Source: CADEDH01 sp965263455
GTDB lineage: Bacteria > Actinomycetota > Acidimicrobiia > Acidimicrobiales > SZUA-35
Length of the DNA stretch: 64,000 bases
Assembly: GCA_965263455.1 (NCBI GenBank)
Contig: CBDHHN010000004.1
Location: 1,550,001 to 1,614,000, forward strand
Direction: 5' to 3'
This document shows positions 21,186 to 29,138 of this stretch, piece by piece. Both the position numbers and the translations under genes were made by a program. The notes below the pieces were generated by a model. That model saw only the letters and a list, made by a program, of their open reading frames with translations. It searched no databases and had not been told where the DNA came from. The stretch's first letter is position 1, and the number at the start of each line of letters is the position of its first letter.

Positions 21186-21191
21186 ACCCTA
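21186..21191 (-). promoter_or_regulatory. -10-like box TAGGGT before lysA
   Basis: TAGGGT on the minus strand ends 9 nt before the lysA ATG, between the argS stop and the lysA start. Confidence 0.35.
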
Positions 21192-21197
21192 TCGGGC

Positions 21198-22802
21198 CTA
21201 CATGTGCTCGGGGGCGGTGACCCCGAGCAGGTCGAGACCGACGGCGAGGCCGATCCGGGTGGCCTCGGCCAGCCACAGCCGGGCCTGGCGCAGGTCGTCG
21301 GGGACGTCGTCCCGCAGGATGGGGCAGTCGCGGTAGAAACCGTGGAAGGCGCCGGCCAGCTCCCGGACCCAGGTCGTGACCTTGTGGGGGGCCCGCTCGT
21401 TGCAGGCGATCTCCAGGATCTCGCCGAAGGTGCTGAGCGTCCGCAGCAGCTCCAGCTCCCGCTCGTGGGTCAGGGGCGAAAGGTCGACCTCGGTCAGCGG
21501 GGCCCGGGCCACCCCCCGCTCGGCCGCCTGGTTGCCGATGGAGTGGATCCGGGCGTTGGCGTACTGCACGTAGTACACGGGGTTCTCGGCCGCCTGGGCG
21601 GTGAGGAGGTCGAGGTCGAGCGTCTGGGGCGAGTCGACCGACTGCAGGAGGTAGGCGAACCGGGCAACGTCGGCCCCGACCTCGTCGATCAGGTCGCGGA
21701 TCTCGACGATGGTGCCGGCCCGCTTGGACATCTTGACCTCGACGCCGTCGCGCATGAGCTTGACGTTCTGCCCGATGATGACCTCGTAGGTCGACGGGTC
21801 CTTCCCCAGGGCCTGGAGGGCGGCCTTCATCCGGGGGACGTAACCGTGGTGGTCGGCGCCGAGGATGTCGATGATGTGATCGCCCCGGTTGTACTTGTCG
21901 CGGTGGTAGGCGATGTCGGGCATGAGGTACGACATGTCGCCGTCGGACTTGATGAGGACCCGATCCTTGTCGTCACCGAAGGTGGTGGTGCGCAGCCAGG
22001 TGGCGCCTTCCTCGTCGAAGACGTGACCGTTGGCCCGCAGCTCGGCCACCGTGGCCTCGGCCGCCCCGGACACGACGAGGGCGGCCTCGCTCGACCACGT
22101 GTCGAACTCGACGTTCATGGCGCCCAGCACCTCGCGGGCGTCGGTCAGCGACCGGTTCTTGCCCCACTCGATGGGGTCGGCGTCGCCCGGCATCTCGGCC
22201 GCCCAGTCCTGGATGTACTGACCGGCGTAGCCGTTCTCCGGTGTGGGTTCACCGTTCTTGGCCGCGGTGAGGGAGGCGCCGAACAGCTTGGTCTGGACGC
22301 CCCGGTCGTTGATGTAGAACTCCTTGTGGACCTTGTGGCCACACCGGCTCAGGATCCGGGCCAGGGAGTCGCCATAGGCCCCCCACCGGCCACCGCCGGC
22401 GTGGATGGGGCCGGTCGGATTGGCCGACACGAACTCGACGTTGACCTGCTGGCCCTGGCCGAGGTCGTTGGCCCCGAAGGCGGCCTCACCCTGGTCGACG
22501 ACGTCGCGCAGGACGTCGTGAAGCCAGGTGGGGGCGAGGTGGAAGTTGACGAAGCCGGGGCCGGCGATCTCCAGCCGCTCGACGTGGGGGAGGTCGGCGG
22601 CGTCGAGGGCGTCCATCAGGGCCTGACCCAGCTCCCGGGGATTGCGGCCGGCGGCCTTGGCCGTGGCCAGGGCGGCGTTGGTCGACCAGTCGCCGTGCTC
22701 CCGCCGGGCCGGACGCTCCAAGGTCACCCCGTTGGGGATCTCGTCGACCCCCAGACCGGTGAGGGCGGCGACGACGGCGTCGGTCAGCTGCTGGCGAATC
22801 AT
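21198..22802 (-). CDS. argS: Arginyl-tRNA synthetase
   Basis: Class I synthetase charging tRNA-Arg. The start chosen is ATG 22802 (MIRQQLTDAV), because TACGAT lies 7 nt before it and upstream codons do not look like family sequence; an in-frame extension to 22955 exists. Signature motifs: the HIGH equivalent HAGGGR in ANPTGPIHAGGGRWGAYGDSL, KMSKR in VKMSKRAGTIVEIRDL, and the C-terminal DALR anticodon-binding domain ending in GVTAPEHM. 534 residues is normal. It heads the minus-strand superoperon; a tRNA-Arg gene lies 320 nt away in the opposite direction. Confidence 0.96.
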   Translation of the reverse strand: MIRQQLTDAVVAALTGLGVDEIPNGVTLERPARREHGDWSTNAALATAKAAGRNPRELGQALMDALDAADLPHVERLEIAGPGFVNFHLAPTWLHDVLRDVVDQGEAAFGANDLGQGQQVNVEFVSANPTGPIHAGGGRWGAYGDSLARILSRCGHKVHKEFYINDRGVQTKLFGASLTAAKNGEPTPENGYAGQYIQDWAAEMPGDADPIEWGKNRSLTDAREVLGAMNVEFDTWSSEAALVVSGAAEATVAELRANGHVFDEEGATWLRTTTFGDDKDRVLIKSDGDMSYLMPDIAYHRDKYNRGDHIIDILGADHHGYVPRMKAALQALGKDPSTYEVIIGQNVKLMRDGVEVKMSKRAGTIVEIRDLIDEVGADVARFAYLLQSVDSPQTLDLDLLTAQAAENPVYYVQYANARIHSIGNQAAERGVARAPLTEVDLSPLTHERELELLRTLSTFGEILEIACNERAPHKVTTWVRELAGAFHGFYRDCPILRDDVPDDLRQARLWLAEATRIGLAVGLDLLGVTAPEHM

Positions 22803-22809
22803 GGTGTCG

Positions 22810-22815
22810 ATCGTA
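22810..22815 (-). promoter_or_regulatory. -10-like box TACGAT before argS
   Basis: TACGAT on the minus strand ends exactly 7 nt before the argS ATG; one of the cleanest cases of the leaderless pattern. Confidence 0.45.
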
Positions 22816-22874
22816 CTGGGGGCCGGTGACGGTGACGGCGGGGTTTCGGGCCGTTGGCGGCCACCGGAGCGGAC

Positions 22875-22880
22875 TACCGT
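22875..22880 (+). promoter_or_regulatory. -10-like box TACCGT before the small ORF at 22889
   Basis: TACCGT ends 8 nt before an ATG and has the same spacing as the other leaderless starts; it supports the small gene being real. Confidence 0.35.
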
Positions 22881-22888
22881 GGCCTGCG

Positions 22889-23065
22889 ATGCGCCCTGAT
22901 GACGCGACAGAGGCAGGCCCGGCTGCGGCGGCGCGGGCGGCCCGCCTGGATGCACTCGCAGACCTCATCCGCCGATACGAGGCAGCCCACGGGGAGATCG
23001 ACGAACAAGAGGTGGCCCGGGCGAGGCGGTCCACCCAGGCCCGCGCCATCTGCGTGCGCGGCTGA
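22889..23065 (+). CDS. Small charged protein of unknown function
   Basis: 58 residues, starting MRPDDATEAGPAAAARAARL and continuing with a helical DALADLIRRYEAAHGEIDEQE and a basic end. No signal or membrane segment. The pattern of an amphipathic helix followed by a short Glu-rich turn and an Arg-rich end resembles the C-terminal half of small antitoxin-like proteins, but no partner toxin follows, and I would not name it so. Support comes from the -10 box 8 nt upstream and the place between argS and the tRNA gene. It may be spurious. Confidence 0.4.
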   Translation: MRPDDATEAGPAAAARAARLDALADLIRRYEAAHGEIDEQEVARARRSTQARAICVRG

Positions 23066-23105
23066 GGCGGCCGAGAAAGAGGGCCGCGGCCGGGCCCGAT
23101 CCAGC

Positions 23106-23111
23106 TACCGT
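23106..23111 (+). promoter_or_regulatory. -10-like box TACCGT before tRNA-Arg
   Basis: TACCGT ends 10 nt before the mature 5' end of the tRNA and likely drives it. Confidence 0.4.
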
Positions 23112-23121
23112 GGTGGCCCCA

Positions 23122-23193
23122 GCCCCCGTAGCTCAGTGGATAGAGCACTGGTCTCCGGAACCAGGAGCGCAAGTTCGATTCTTGCCGGGGGCG
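23122..23193 (+). tRNA. tRNA-Arg (anticodon CCG)
   Basis: Cloverleaf read by eye: acceptor GCCCCCG pairs with CGGGGGC, D-arm GCTC/GAGC, anticodon stem CTGGT/ACCAG with loop CTCCGGA giving anticodon CCG, T-arm GCAAG/CTTGC with loop TTCGATT, discriminator G. No CCA is encoded. It reads the CGG codon, common in GC-rich genomes. A tRNA 3' end is a frequent integration site, but I saw no repeat of the 3' end elsewhere in the window and no integrase. Confidence 0.95.
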
Positions 23194-23294
23194 CTGCAGG
23201 CGGCTCGTCCAACATGCGTTGCGGCCGCCCGGTAGGTTCGCCGGTGCGGAGCCCAAGGTGGGCCGACTGCGACGCCACAGGGGGCGGCAACATC

Positions 23295-25301
23295 ATGGGC
23301 GTTCGGACGTTGGCCACGGCACTACTGGTCTTCGCGCTGGTGGCCGCCTCCTGTTCGAGTTCGGACGGTGTGGACGAGGCCGCGGGCCCCCAGGCGACGC
23401 AGCCGATCACCGAGTCGGCAGACGGCGGCCGGATGGCGGTGGACGAGCCAGGACTGCAGGTCGAGGTGGGCTCGGCGAGCGCCCTCGACGCCGACGGCAT
23501 CACCACCGAACGCATCGAGAGCGCCGAGGGCCCCGACTCGAACAACGATGGCATCGTCATCGGCGACGTCTATCGCATCGAAGCGCCTGCGCCCTTGGCC
23601 GACGCGCTGGCGATCCGGATGCCGGTCCAGGACGGCGTCGAGGCGGCCGACCAGTCGATCGCCTACTTCGACGATGCCCTCGACGCCTGGGTGGCGGTCG
23701 AGACCAGGCGCGCCGACGCTTGGCTCTCGGCCGAGACCGACCACCTGTCGGACTGGACCGTCGTCGACCTGGTGGCCCTGGCGGCGTGGTGGACCGCCCG
23801 CCTGGCCGGCCTCCGGGCCGACCCACCGACCTGCGCCGGGGCGGCCCCGGAGTGGGTCACCAGCGTCGCCGTCGACACCAGCCCCAACGCCGAGCTGCTG
23901 GTGTGTGAAACCTCGGACGAACAGGGCCGACTGCGGTTGAAGGTCGTCAACAACCGGGCGGTCCCGACCTGGCTCCTGCTCAGCCACGCCACCGCCGAGC
24001 CGGCCCGGACCTCGAACAACGCCGACCTCGCCACCGTCGTGGCCCAGATCGCACAGGCGTTGGGGCGGAGCGAGAGCGCCGAGGTCGGTGCTGCGGCCCA
24101 GGTCGTGCTCATCCCCGGTCTCGGTTCGACCGAGCTCACCTTCGACCAGGACGGCCTCGTCGGGGCAGCCACCGACGACCAGTCCGAGGCCGTGCTGATC
24201 GGCAACTCCCGCCGGGGTCTGCCGGTGATCGCCGGCTACCTGGCCCTGGAGCTGCTCGCCATCCTGGGCGGCGACTCGGCCCTGGCCGTGACCGTCGGCC
24301 TGTACGACTGCGCCAACCAGGCCGACCAGTGGGACGACCTCGACTGGAGCCAGGGGGCGTACCCGATCATCGAGTACATACGCTCCTACGTCGAATGCGT
24401 GGGAGCCGCGGTGGCCACCGCCCTGGCCGGTGTCGACGACCCCAGGGCGGACTCGCTCGATGCACTCCGGCGGCTCGGCACGTTCCTCAAGTGGTTCGAG
24501 GGCGCCAAGCTGGCGGCCGCCCTGGCCGACGTGTCGATCGACTCGCTCGATGGATCGGGCGACAACATCCGGGTGACCGTCGACTACTGCGGCTCCCGGC
24601 CGACGCTCGACGTCATCGGGGCCCGGACCTGGCAGACCGACGTGCTGGGACCGGTCACCTCGGTGGGCGGCCGGTACACGGGTGGGGGCGGGTTCTTCGA
24701 GCTGCTGCCCGAGACGTTTCTCGTGGCCGACCTGAACGGCGACTGCCAGCAGGACATCGTCGTCGTCTCCCGCGAGAACGGTGGGGGCTCGGGCACCTTC
24801 TATCGATTGCGGGTCCTCGTGGCCGACCGGGGCCGGTTCGACGAGGTGAACGTGATCCCGCTCGGGGATCGGATCATCGTGGAGTCGGTGCGCCACGATG
24901 GGGGCGGCGTGCGACTCGACCTCGTGGTCCAGGCTCCCGGGGCGGGACTGGCCGGCCCCGAGCTCGAGACCTCACCCTGGCTGACCTACGCCGATCTGCT
25001 CCAGGCGTCCACCCTCCCCGACGTGCTCACCCTCCCGGCCGAGGAACCAGCCAGCGAGGGCATCACCCACGCCGAGATCAAGGCCACCTTCGCCGTCGAA
25101 CCCAACATCCACTACGTCGGTGCCTGCGACGGCAGCGTGTTCTTCGAGGGCCAGCGACCCAGCGGCGCCACGCCGTTCTGCGGGATCATCGGCGCCAGCG
25201 ATGGCGAGACGGCCGACGTCACGATCATCGACGACTCCGGTTTCGAGACCGCCGTCCGATTCGTGAAGGTCGACGGTGCCTGGACCTTCGGCGTCAACTG
25301 A
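23295..25301 (+). CDS. Large secreted lipoprotein with FG-GAP-like segment, function unknown
   Basis: 668 residues from ATG 23295. An N-terminal signal peptide ends in a lipobox at VAASC, so the mature protein is probably lipid-anchored outside the membrane. The middle is not recognised. Near residues 475-490 the segment VADLNGDCQQDIVVVSREN has the Asp-x-Asn-x-Asp pattern of FG-GAP/VCBS calcium-binding repeats, and the part after it is beta-rich. The last ~70 residues form another small beta domain. Cysteine pairs suggest disulfides. It stands alone between the tRNA gene and a convergent terminator. Confidence 0.8.
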   Translation: MGVRTLATALLVFALVAASCSSSDGVDEAAGPQATQPITESADGGRMAVDEPGLQVEVGSASALDADGITTERIESAEGPDSNNDGIVIGDVYRIEAPAPLADALAIRMPVQDGVEAADQSIAYFDDALDAWVAVETRRADAWLSAETDHLSDWTVVDLVALAAWWTARLAGLRADPPTCAGAAPEWVTSVAVDTSPNAELLVCETSDEQGRLRLKVVNNRAVPTWLLLSHATAEPARTSNNADLATVVAQIAQALGRSESAEVGAAAQVVLIPGLGSTELTFDQDGLVGAATDDQSEAVLIGNSRRGLPVIAGYLALELLAILGGDSALAVTVGLYDCANQADQWDDLDWSQGAYPIIEYIRSYVECVGAAVATALAGVDDPRADSLDALRRLGTFLKWFEGAKLAAALADVSIDSLDGSGDNIRVTVDYCGSRPTLDVIGARTWQTDVLGPVTSVGGRYTGGGGFFELLPETFLVADLNGDCQQDIVVVSRENGGGSGTFYRLRVLVADRGRFDEVNVIPLGDRIIVESVRHDGGGVRLDLVVQAPGAGLAGPELETSPWLTYADLLQASTLPDVLTLPAEEPASEGITHAEIKATFAVEPNIHYVGACDGSVFFEGQRPSGATPFCGIIGASDGETADVTIIDDSGFETAVRFVKVDGAWTFGVN

Positions 25302-25303
25302 GC

Positions 25304-25370
25304 GGGCGGATCGGGCCCGGCGCGGCCGCCCCATCCGGGGCCATGCCCCACCGGGCCGGTCGATCCGCCC
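25304..25370. terminator. Convergent bidirectional terminator-like inverted repeat
   Basis: GGGCGGATCG (25304-25313) and CGATCCGCCC (25361-25370) are perfect 10-bp complements; inside them GGCCCGG and CCGGGCC pair further. It lies between the stop of the plus-strand lipoprotein gene and the stop of the minus-strand gene at 25382, so it can end both transcripts. No T-run follows. Confidence 0.55.
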
Positions 25371-25381
25371 ACCCCTCACGG

Positions 25382-25936
25382 CTAGCCCTCGAAGCCGGCG
25401 TCGTCCTTGTTGTAGGGGGCGAGGGCGTCGCGGATCTCGGCCACCTTGCCGTTGAGCAGGCCCAGCAGGCGGGCGGTGGCGTCGGGACCCTTGAGCACGT
25501 AGTCGTCGATGTTGAGCGTCATCTTGGCCGTGGCGGTGACGGTGGTGACCCGGTGGTCGAGCTTCAGTTGGCCGAGCAGGGGCACCTTGAGCACGTTGGC
25601 GGCGTCGGTCTGCCACATGCGAATCAGATCGTCGGGGTCGGAGATCTTGTTCACGACCTCCCCGACCAGGGTCATGGTGGCCTGCGAGCCGACCACGGCC
25701 GAGGCCACCCGACCCGAACCGGTCAGCCGGTTGAGGGTCACCCGCAGGTAGCTGAGGACGGGGTCGCCCGGGGTCCGGAACCGCACGGTCTGGGCCCCGG
25801 TGTTGGCCACGAACTTGTCGGGCACGTACCCGCCGTTGACCATGGCCCGGACGATCTCGCCCACGAGCATCTCGTCCTTCGATTCGAGCAGCTCGGACTT
25901 GGCCGCGAACTTGTTGATGGCGTCGAAGACTCCCAT
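25382..25936 (-). CDS. Protein of unknown function, partner of the GYF-domain gene
   Basis: 184 residues, MGVFDAINKFAAKSELLESK at the start; no signal peptide, no membrane segment, mixed alpha/beta. I recognise no family. The sequence GDPVLSYLRVTLNRLTGSG and ATMTLVGEVVNKISDPDDLIRMWQ suggest a globular, possibly ligand- or protein-binding fold. It starts 6 nt after the end of the frameshifted GYF-like gene, on the same strand, so the two form a two-gene operon. The pair is an orphan between a lipoprotein and the 2-oxo acid dehydrogenase operon. Confidence 0.75.
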   Translation of the reverse strand: MGVFDAINKFAAKSELLESKDEMLVGEIVRAMVNGGYVPDKFVANTGAQTVRFRTPGDPVLSYLRVTLNRLTGSGRVASAVVGSQATMTLVGEVVNKISDPDDLIRMWQTDAANVLKVPLLGQLKLDHRVTTVTATAKMTLNIDDYVLKGPDATARLLGLLNGKVAEIRDALAPYNKDDAGFEG

Positions 25937-25942
25937 GACCCC

Positions 25943-26882
25943 TCAGCTCCCCGCCGGGGTGAACCGGCCGTACCAGTACTTGCGCAGCGAATGGACCGCG
26001 GCCCGCACCGAGCGGGTCAGTCGGTCGGCGTCGACGGTGTAGTCGCTCGACACGAAGTCCTCGAGGGCCCAGATCAGGTCGATCTGGGTGTAGGCGTAGC
26101 CCGAGGTCAGATCGCCGTCGACGGTGACCGTCCCCGGCTCCGGGCTCTGCACCAGCCCGCTCTTCCACTCCTGCTTGAGGGCGTTGACCACGTTGGAGGC
26201 GTTGGCCACCCGCTGCCCCCAGCCGATGACCACGCTGGCGTGGTGCCCCAGCACCTCACCCTGGACGGCGTCCGGCGTGAGGTGGGTGATGGCCATCGTG
26301 GTCCGGGACCGGTCGCTCGGCTTCCTCGAACCGGACGTAGTGATTGCGGCCGTCGCTGGTCAGGTCGATCAACACCTGGCCCGTCCCCGTGGTCGAGGCG
26401 ATCAACGACCCCAGCAGCACCTCGTCGAGGTGGGTGGCGAAGTCGACCCGCTTGAAGTACGTCCAGCTCTTGTGGACCATCTCGCTGAACAAGGCCTCCA
26501 GCTCCTCCTCGTCGGCCGACGTCGGGGCGGCCGCCATCGGTCCAACACCAGGTGCGGGCGCGCCCGGCCCGGGAGGAGCCGGGGCGGGCCCGCCCGGGCC
26601 CGGAGGCGGCGGGGCGGCGGCCCCCGGAGGCGGGGGCGCCGCGGCTCCGGGAGGAGCGATCATGGCGGCCAGGTCGGGGCGGCTGTCGAACGGGAACCAG
26701 CCCGGGCACCCGTCCCACCAGACCTGGACCGAGGGGAGACGCTGACCGGACCGGATCGAGGCCACGACGTCGTCGAGCGGCATCGGGCCGACCTGATCGG
26801 CGCCGTCGATCACGAAGACCGCCGGGGAGGTTGATGGAGGTAACGCTGTCACGGCCGACGATTGTGGCAGACCCGGCGTCAC
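25943..26882 (-). pseudogene. GYF-like domain protein, apparent single-base frameshift
   Basis: Two overlapping frames look like one gene of about 313 residues. The first (26882 to 26256) starts with a GYF_2-like domain (VFVIDGADQVGPMPLDDVVA...WWDGCPGWFPFDS), a Pro/Ala/Gly linker and a globular start ending YVRFEE. The second (26296 to 25943) continues as MAITHLTPDAVQGEV to a normal end. After FEE the first frame turns into nonsense rich in His and Pro, whereas dropping one base near 26325 joins the two as FEKPSDRSRTTMAITHLTP. The second ATG has no ribosome site. Alternatives: a real overlap of two genes, or an assembly error. GTG near 26849 is another possible start. Confidence 0.6.
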
Positions 26883-27009
26883 CGGACCGCCACGGCGGCA
26901 CCGGTGCCACCGCCGGGCCCGTTGCGACCGTCTTGGTCACCGGATTCCGACCCCGAGGGGTGGCGGACGGCCACCGGAGGCTCCATATTGGCGGCCGGGA
27001 GGTCTGCCC

Positions 27010-28069
27010 ATGTCCACCGTCTCACCGTTCCCCGACCGGGCCGAGTCGTTCTCGGCCCCGGAGCCGGATCCGGACGATGCCGAACAGCTCGACATCATGC
27101 GCCGCATGATCGACGGCCGCGTCTACTCCACCCGCTGCTTCAACCTGCAACGCCAGGGCCGGATGGGGACGATGGCCCCCATCGACGGTTCCGAGGCCAT
27201 CGCCGCCGGAGCGGCCAGCGCCCTCGACCCCACCACCGACTGGATCTTCCCCCAGTACCGCGAGCAGTACGCGCTGGGCCGCTTCGGTGACGCCCTGGTC
27301 GACCACATCGCCCTCTACAACGCCGGCCACCCGGCCGGCGGCCAGTACCCCGAGGACCTCCACGTCTTCCCCTTCCAGATCAGCCTGGCCTGCCAGATCC
27401 CCCACGCCGTCGGCATGGGGTGGGGCATGAAGCTCAAGGGCGATCGCCGGCTGCTCACTCACCTTCTTCGGCGACGGCTCCAGCTCCGAGGGCGACTTCT
27501 ACGAGGCCGCCAACCTGGCCGGTGTCCAGAAGGCCCCCGTCATCTTCGTCCTCATCAACAACGGCTGGGCCATCTCCACCCCGACCCGGAGCCAGACCGG
27601 GGCCGAGTCGTTTGCGGCCAAGGCCCACGCCTTCGGCTTCCCCGGGGTCCAGGTCGACGGGCGGGATCCGCTGGCCGTGCGAGCGGCGGTGGCCGAGGCC
27701 CGCCACCGCGCCGTCGGCGGGCAGGGGCCGATGCTGATCGAGGCCGTGACCGAGCGCTACGGCCCCCACACCACGGCCGACGACCCCACCCGCTACATCC
27801 CGGCCGAGGAGGCCGAGGCCGCCCGCCGGGCCGAACCCATCGCCCGCTTCGCCGCCGCCCTGACCGAGCGGGGTCTGTGGAGCACCGAGGCCCACGCCGA
27901 AGCCGAGGCGGCGGCCGAGGCCAGGTTCGACCTGGCCTGGGAACGGGCCGAGGCCGCCATCGCCGCCCTGGGTCCGGCCGCCCTGTTCGACCACGTCTAC
28001 CACCAACCCACCGACCGCATGGTCCGCCAGCGCACCGAGCTGCTGCACCACCTGGCCGAGGAGCGCTGA
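27010..28069 (+). pseudogene. 2-oxo acid dehydrogenase E1 component subunit alpha, broken by a 4-bp duplication
   Basis: TPP-dependent E1alpha of a pyruvate or branched-chain 2-oxo acid dehydrogenase. The first frame (from ATG 27010, GGGAGG upstream) is normal to GMKLKGDRRLLT; the second holds the TPP motif TFFGDGSSSEGDFYEAANLA...INNGWAIST and runs to the TGA at 28069. The break is a tandem TCAC duplication at 27455-27462: removing one copy restores RLLTFFGDG exactly. Both halves are otherwise intact and the next gene starts 1 nt after the stop, so either the mutation is very recent, or it is a sequencing or assembly error. If real, the complex lacks E1alpha. Confidence 0.85.
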
Positions 28070-28070
28070 C

Positions 28071-29138
28071 ATGACGGCCACCCCCGCTCCCACCTCAACC
28101 CCGACCGTCGCCTCGGTCCCCGCAGACACCACCAGCAGCGGCGCCCCCGATGACGGCACCAAGATGACGCTGCTGGAGGCGGTCAACCACACCCTGCACG
28201 AGGAGATGGCCCGGGACGAGCGGGTGCTCGTACTGGGCCAGGACGTGGCCGTCAACGGCGGCGTGTTCCGGGCCACCGAGGGCCTGCTCGACGCCTTCGG
28301 CCACGACCGGGTCGTCGACATGCCCCTGGCCGAGGGGGTCATCGTCGGCTCCTCGGTCGGCCTCGCCGCCGCCGGGCTGGTGCCCGTGGCCGAGATCCAG
28401 TTCCTCGGCTTCTCCTACCAGGCCATGCACCAGGTCGTCGGGCAGGTGGCCCGGCTCCGGACCCGCAGCGGCGGCCGGTTCGACGCCCCCATCACCATCC
28501 GGGCGCCCTTCGGGGGTGGCGTGCGGACCCCCGAGCTCCACTCGGAGTCGCTCGAATCCCAGTTCGCCAACTGCCCGGGCCTGAAGGTGGTGGCCCCGGC
28601 CGGCGCCGCCGACGCCAAGGGTCTGCTGGCCGCCGCCATCCGCGAGCCCGACCCCGTCCTGTTCCTCGAACCGCTCCGCGGCTATCGCCTGGTGTCGGAC
28701 GTGGTCCCGACCGGCGAGCACCTGGTGCCGCTCGGCCGATCGGCCATGACCCGCCACGGGACCGACCTCGTCATCGTGGCCTGGAGCTACCAGGTCACCC
28801 TGGCCAACCGGGTGGCCGACCAGCTGGCGGCCGAAGGCCTGTCGGTCGGCGTGCTCGACCTGCGTTCGATCGTGCCCCTCGACGTCGACGGCCTGGCCGA
28901 GGCGGTCTCGGCCGCCGGGCGGGCCGTCGTGGTCCAGGAGGCGCCCGAGACCTGCGGCTTCGCCTCCGAAGTCATCGCCACCCTCAACGACCACTGCTTC
29001 TACGACCTGGAGGCCCCGATCGGTCGAGTGTCGGGCTTCGATGTGCCCTACCCGGTCGGCCTGCTGGAGGACTGGTACGTGCCCGACGTGGAACGGATCG
29101 CCGCCGCCGTCCGCCGGACCCTGGCGGTGGCGCCGTGA
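28071..29138 (+). CDS. 2-oxo acid dehydrogenase E1 component subunit beta
   Basis: Pairs with E1alpha to decarboxylate a 2-oxo acid. It has the transketolase pyrimidine-binding region (MTLLEAVNHTLHEEMARDERVLVLGQDV, GVFRATEGL) and the family segment APFGGGVRTPELHSESLE, with the C-terminal transketolase domain (VLDLRSIVPLDVDGLAEAV). Of 355 residues the first ~30 are a Thr/Ser/Pro-rich extension; an internal ATG at 28164 would remove it. Substrate (pyruvate or branched-chain acids) cannot be decided; the sequence resembles the Gram-positive PDH/BCKDH group. Confidence 0.93.
   Translation: MTATPAPTSTPTVASVPADTTSSGAPDDGTKMTLLEAVNHTLHEEMARDERVLVLGQDVAVNGGVFRATEGLLDAFGHDRVVDMPLAEGVIVGSSVGLAAAGLVPVAEIQFLGFSYQAMHQVVGQVARLRTRSGGRFDAPITIRAPFGGGVRTPELHSESLESQFANCPGLKVVAPAGAADAKGLLAAAIREPDPVLFLEPLRGYRLVSDVVPTGEHLVPLGRSAMTRHGTDLVIVAWSYQVTLANRVADQLAAEGLSVGVLDLRSIVPLDVDGLAEAVSAAGRAVVVQEAPETCGFASEVIATLNDHCFYDLEAPIGRVSGFDVPYPVGLLEDWYVPDVERIAAAVRRTLAVAP

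Noticed and set aside
18555..22829. 1424-codon plus-strand frame opposite hom, lysA and argS
   Set aside because: Spans three known genes on the other strand and has no domain; shadow.
22889..23065. Antitoxin of a toxin-antitoxin pair
   Set aside because: The C-terminal look is suggestive, but no toxin gene follows; the next feature is a tRNA.
23122..26882. Integrated mobile element at tRNA-Arg
   Set aside because: No integrase, no duplicated tRNA end, no transposase and no change in base composition that I can see.
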